From the NCBI GenBank assembly GCA_007128345.1, contig SKXS01000221.1, forward strand, positions 1 through 17,003: DNA of 17,003 nucleotides, read 5' to 3'. How positions within the stretch are numbered: position 1 is the stretch's first letter; each line of letters opens with the position of its first letter. Below the pieces are notes generated by a model. That model made no database searches and was not told the origin of the DNA. It saw only the letters and a list, made by a program, of their open reading frames with translations. Position numbers and translations under genes: made by a program. The DNA comes from Spirochaetia bacterium. GTDB lineage: Bacteria > Spirochaetota > Spirochaetia > PWKH01. Positions 14,838 to 17,003 of the stretch are shown here, piece after piece.

Positions 14838-15118
14838 GTAATGCCTCCTTGATATCTGCTTCTTTCCGCTTCCCTGTAGGCATGTCCAGAGGATAATGCA
14901 GTACCTGCGGTACCACCAGCTACGTTCCCCCGCAAAGGAATTGGCAGGCTGATTGCGTCAATACGTCCAGAGTGAATGCCCTTCAGGGCATTATCTGCCG
15001 TGATGCTAGAGGCATTCCGTGTACAGCGCATAGCTGCAGAAAAGAATTCCGGAATGTACTGATGTATTGCCGGAGGAGCAGCGTACACTGGAACTGGCAA
15101 ATAGATTAACTTTTTCAT
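14834..15118 (-). CDS. Doubtful small ORF (94 aa), possibly leaderless, coupled to the CIA30 gene
   Basis: The ORF opens with MKKLIYLPVPVYAAPP and contains no family motif I recognise. Evidence for: its TGA overlaps the CIA30 ATG (ATGA), and its ATG falls exactly where the predicted promoter at 15125-15154 would start transcription. Evidence against: there is no ribosome site, the composition is ordinary, there is no hydrophobic signal of normal length, and the CIA30 gene has its own strong site. The frame is open further upstream to 15154. If it is not a gene, this stretch is simply a CIA30 leader of about 280 bases; I saw no tRNA or known riboswitch in it. Confidence 0.25.
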   Translation of the reverse strand: MKKLIYLPVPVYAAPPAIHQYIPEFFSAAMRCTRNASSITADNALKGIHSGRIDAISLPIPLRGNVAGGTAGTALSSGHAYREAERSRYQGGIT

Positions 15119-15124
15119 AAGGTT

Positions 15125-15154
15125 AATATAGCTAAATAATTCATCTGAAGGCAA
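15125..15154 (-). promoter_or_regulatory. Predicted promoter toward the CIA30 gene
   Basis: On the minus strand TTGCCT (15154-15149), an 18-base spacer and TATATT (15130-15125) place the start near 15118. It is the best candidate for CIA30 expression. The bases from here to the tRNA promoter at 15233 show no gene. Confidence 0.4.
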
Positions 15155-15232
15155 ATCTTTCCGCAGTTGTGCAGTTAGTCATGAGGGCATCCTGCCGCTG
15201 TACAGTTTTACGGCTTCTTAGCCTGATAATTA

Positions 15233-15259
15233 TTGCATAATTTCAGTGCATGATATACT
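15233..15259 (+). promoter_or_regulatory. Predicted extended -10 promoter of tRNA-Leu
   Basis: TTGCAT (15233-15238), a 15-base spacer and TATACT (15254-15259) preceded by TGA would start transcription near 15266, about 78 bases before the mature tRNA. The -35, the spacer length and the extended element are the same as in the promoter at 6585. Confidence 0.5.
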
Positions 15260-15343
15260 GTAAGTTGAGTTTTTATTACTCGGCATACGGCACTGCTGCA
15301 GCACCATAGAGGAGAGACCGGTATGCCGCGCGTCACATTCCCT

Positions 15344-15428
15344 GCCGGAATGGTGGAAATGGTAGACACAGGGGACTTAAAATCCCCCGGCTGAATAAGC
15401 TGTACCGGTTCAAGTCCGGTTTCCGGCA
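15344..15428 (+). tRNA. tRNA-Leu (anticodon UAA)
   Basis: The acceptor stem pairs GCCGGAA (15344-15350) with TTCCGGC (15421-15427), discriminator A at 15428. The anticodon arm GGGGA-CTTAAAA-TCCCC (15371-15387) has anticodon TAA at 15378-15380, reading UUA leucine codons. The T arm is ACCGG-TTCAAGT-CCGGT (15404-15420). A long variable arm (about 15388-15403) is as expected for a class II tRNA. CCA is not encoded. A short T-run (15429-15434) follows directly and may help end the transcript. Confidence 0.97.
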
Positions 15429-15465
15429 TTTTTATTGAGGCACCGTTTCCATAGGGCAGACGGCA

Positions 15466-16575
15466 TCAATCAATTATTTTCGCATATTTTTCTGCTGCAT
15501 ACCCGTACCCCCGGGCCAGATAATCCTTCCAAAATGCTGAGGAAAACGGGTTTCTCTCTGAAGGATATCCTAACCGCTCCTGGTAGCATGCGTGCGCATC
15601 AGTTGTAAAATACTCTAACGATCCACTGACTGCATGAAACAGGTGCTCGCCTTTGCGTGAGTTGGCGAATACTAATGAGACTCCCAACGTATCCTCAAAT
15701 TCCGGCCTCACCTCTTCAATTCCCCAGAAGTCGGAAATCGTTAAGTCTCCCTGCCGATTGTAGCAGGCATATTTACACGCATAACAGCAGGGCCTGAGCA
15801 TGATCAGGGATTCATATAACTGCGCATAGGTACATAATAGTTCAGTATCTATCAGCTTCATGCCCGTATCAAACTCCACTGATATGTGTGTGCCCCGCCA
15901 GCCTATCTGCTTGTCACGGAATATGATATGTTTTGCTTTCTGCTGATGCTGTGACTCAATGAGCTGAACGAAATCAGCAAATACTTTATATGGCGGGACC
16001 CCTGTGCACACTAAATCGGAGGTAAGTACTTCAGGATAGGTGTCCCCGAGGAAGAGCTTCAATCCGGCAATCTGACACGGGGTACCCGTCACGTAGACGG
16101 TCTTTCCCGACGCAGCGTCTTCTCGTATCCTGAGAAACGAATCGTTTAAATCACTCTGGACATATTTCGAGCCGCAGAGTCTGTTTCGCATCTCTTTCGT
16201 CGCAGCCCTCTGGTGCTCTACCCTCATGGACTCTCCATAGGCGGCACCATAGACGACCCCATCGTTTTCCAGAACATAATCAGAAATTGCAGTAAATGCA
16301 CCCCCGGAAGCGCTTAGCATGCGTACTTCATCACGTGAGTGCTTCACTCCGTATACAGGCATATCTGGATATAACTCAGCATCAAAAATATCCACAACAG
16401 CTGGGCAAACCTGCAGGCAGGCGCCGCATTGCGTGCAGTTCTCCTCATCAACTTGGGGATACAAGAATCCCTTACTGTCTTCCCCCATGCATATGCAATG
16501 CTCCGGGCATGTATGCACGCATGCGGTACACCCGAAGCACTGCTCCCCCACTGACTGAATATTGTTATCCTTCAT
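15466..16575 (-). CDS. Coenzyme F420 hydrogenase/dehydrogenase beta-subunit family Fe-S protein
   Basis: The protein has 369 residues from the ATG at 16575. Two ferredoxin motifs open it: C13, C16, C19, C23 and C47, C50, C53, C57, predicting two [4Fe-4S] clusters. The FrhB/FdhB-type domain follows, with SASGGAFTAISDY near 88-100, VTGTPCQIAGL at 162-172, RPCCYACKYAC at 261-271 and GDLTISDFWG at 276-285. In archaea the family reduces F420. In bacteria without F420 such proteins are common beside polysaccharide and other biosynthetic genes and probably move electrons between ferredoxin, flavin and an unknown acceptor. The frame extends to an ATG at 16593, but AGGAGA sits five bases before 16575, so I start there. 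The gene is more AT-rich than the xyl and ygfK genes and stands alone downstream of tRNA-Leu, which may hint at transfer. Confidence 0.87.
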   Translation of the reverse strand: MKDNNIQSVGEQCFGCTACVHTCPEHCICMGEDSKGFLYPQVDEENCTQCGACLQVCPAVVDIFDAELYPDMPVYGVKHSRDEVRMLSASGGAFTAISDYVLENDGVVYGAAYGESMRVEHQRAATKEMRNRLCGSKYVQSDLNDSFLRIREDAASGKTVYVTGTPCQIAGLKLFLGDTYPEVLTSDLVCTGVPPYKVFADFVQLIESQHQQKAKHIIFRDKQIGWRGTHISVEFDTGMKLIDTELLCTYAQLYESLIMLRPCCYACKYACYNRQGDLTISDFWGIEEVRPEFEDTLGVSLVFANSRKGEHLFHAVSGSLEYFTTDAHACYQERLGYPSERNPFSSAFWKDYLARGYGYAAEKYAKIID

Positions 16576-16690
16576 GCTGTCTCCTGCATGCACTATGCAG
16601 CTATATTCCGGTTAATGAACCCCATCTGAGTTCTTCATAGCTTTCTGCAAGTCTAATACATGAACAAAAAATATGATAGATTAGTCGAAT

Positions 16691-16722
16691 CTCCAGCAGG
16701 ACTTTCCAGTCAGATGCTGGAG
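16691..16722. repeat. 8-bp perfect inverted repeat in a divergent intergenic region
   Basis: CTCCAGCA (16691-16698) and TGCTGGAG (16715-16722) are exact inverted copies with a 16-base interior that itself contains ACT and AGT. It lies in the 253-bp AT-rich gap between the FrhB-like gene and the right-edge gene. It could be a hairpin or an operator. The gap holds no coding frame I trust and no promoter I can call with confidence. Confidence 0.45.
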
Positions 16723-16828
16723 TATTTCAGTGTGAGCGTCCTTGAAATTGCGCAGCAAAAAGAATGATCCTGCATAAAAAGAGGGTGTGATGGGCTGATC
16801 ACTCACAGACTGGATGAAAGGAGCTTAC

Positions 16829-17003
16829 ATGGAAGCCGTAAACTTCAGCACGGGAATCCCGGTGCTGACACAGAATGACAAGATAGGGGTAAGGCTGATC
16901 TCATTGTCTGGGGCTGAACTTGTGGAAATCAGGCTGGATTCCCGCGCAGTCATACCTCCGCACACCACCGCGATGGATGTACTGTTCTACGTGACGCAAG
17001 GCA
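16829..17003 (+). CDS. Probable cupin-domain protein (N-terminal 58 residues, cut by window edge)
   Basis: ATG at 16829 follows AAAGGAG with a five- to six-base gap, and the frame stays open to the window end. The protein begins MEAVNFSTGIPV and shows alternating beta-strand hydrophobicity, then IPPHTTAMDVLFYVTQG, which resembles the first conserved cupin motif (a histidine followed by strand and glycine). Small single-domain cupins often bind metal or act as accessory or regulatory proteins, but no specific role can be given from this fragment. It is divergent from the FrhB-like gene. Confidence 0.65.
   Translation, partial: MEAVNFSTGIPVLTQNDKIGVRLISLSGAELVEIRLDSRAVIPPHTTAMDVLFYVTQG

Noticed and set aside
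15323..15394. 23-codon plus-strand frame with GGAGAG upstream, running into the tRNA
   Set aside because: It ends inside the tRNA variable arm and overlaps functional tRNA bases; the ribosome-site-like bases in the tRNA leader are probably chance.
15208..15429. 73-residue minus-strand frame beginning MPETGLEPVQLIQPGDFKSP
   Set aside because: It is the antisense of tRNA-Leu; this peptide pattern is a well-known false ORF over such tRNAs.
15404..15440. tRNA-Leu 3' end as an attachment site with a direct repeat in the window
   Set aside because: I found no second copy of the tRNA 3' end and no integrase here, so an att site cannot be supported.
16576..16593. Longer start (MHAGDS) for the FrhB-like protein
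   Set aside because: Those bases contain the AGGAGA ribosome site for the ATG at 16575.
1..17003. CRISPR arrays, insertion sequences, selenocysteine genes
   Set aside because: No regularly spaced repeats, transposase motifs or terminal repeats, and no coding frame interrupted by an in-frame TGA, were seen.

Overview
The window is about 17 kb of a mostly GC-rich bacterial chromosome that looks like an anaerobic, sugar-fermenting organism. The evidence is a YgfK/SsnA-type purine or ureide catabolic locus, an F420-hydrogenase-beta-like iron-sulfur flavoprotein, and a xylose isomerase pathway feeding transketolase. A spirochaete related to Sphaerochaeta or Treponema is my best guess from the general look of the proteins, but nothing here proves the phylum. 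Genes are tightly packed, with good Shine-Dalgarno sites and readable sigma70-type promoters, several with an extended -10.

Region 1 (1-6558) holds two divergent units. On the minus strand, ygfK (multidomain Fe-S/flavin oxidoreductase) is followed after one base by ssnA (amidohydrolase, cut by the window edge). On the plus strand are two fold-type-II PLP enzymes: a 487-residue beta-subunit-like lyase of uncertain substrate and a 403-residue threonine-synthase-like protein with an N-terminal four-cysteine knuckle. A perfect 10-bp hairpin lies between them. The 237-bp divergent region has one well-formed promoter in each direction (TTGACA-16-TACAAT and TTGACC-17-TATAAT), with a 10-bp-spaced direct repeat and an inverted repeat between them. 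The two units may therefore be co-regulated. In E. coli and gut anaerobes ygfK and ssnA travel with ygeX, also a fold-type-II PLP enzyme, so this pair may do comparable work in a variant pathway.

Region 2 (6585-7649) encodes a membrane-anchored coiled-coil protein of unknown function overlapping a secreted or membrane PAP2-type phosphatase. It converges on, and overlaps by 6 bp, a minus-strand pair: an AraC-family regulator followed by a nitroreductase (9098 down to 7644).

Region 3 (9099-14173) is a pentose catabolic block: xylB, xylA and a transketolase gene that also has its own promoter. The araC/xylB divergent region carries two 20-bp-spaced copies of ATGTCAATT. They cover the -35 of xylB and the araC promoter, which is the arrangement expected for an AraC-family activator that also autoregulates. 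Xylose would be isomerised by XylA, phosphorylated by XylB and passed to the non-oxidative pentose phosphate pathway through transketolase. A strong GC hairpin closes the block.

Region 4 (14174-17003) is more mixed and visibly more AT-rich in places. It has an exported CIA30-family protein, a doubtful small ORF overlapping it by ATGA, a tRNA-Leu(UAA) with its own promoter, an FrhB/FdhB-like iron-sulfur protein, and the start of a small probable cupin protein running off the right edge.
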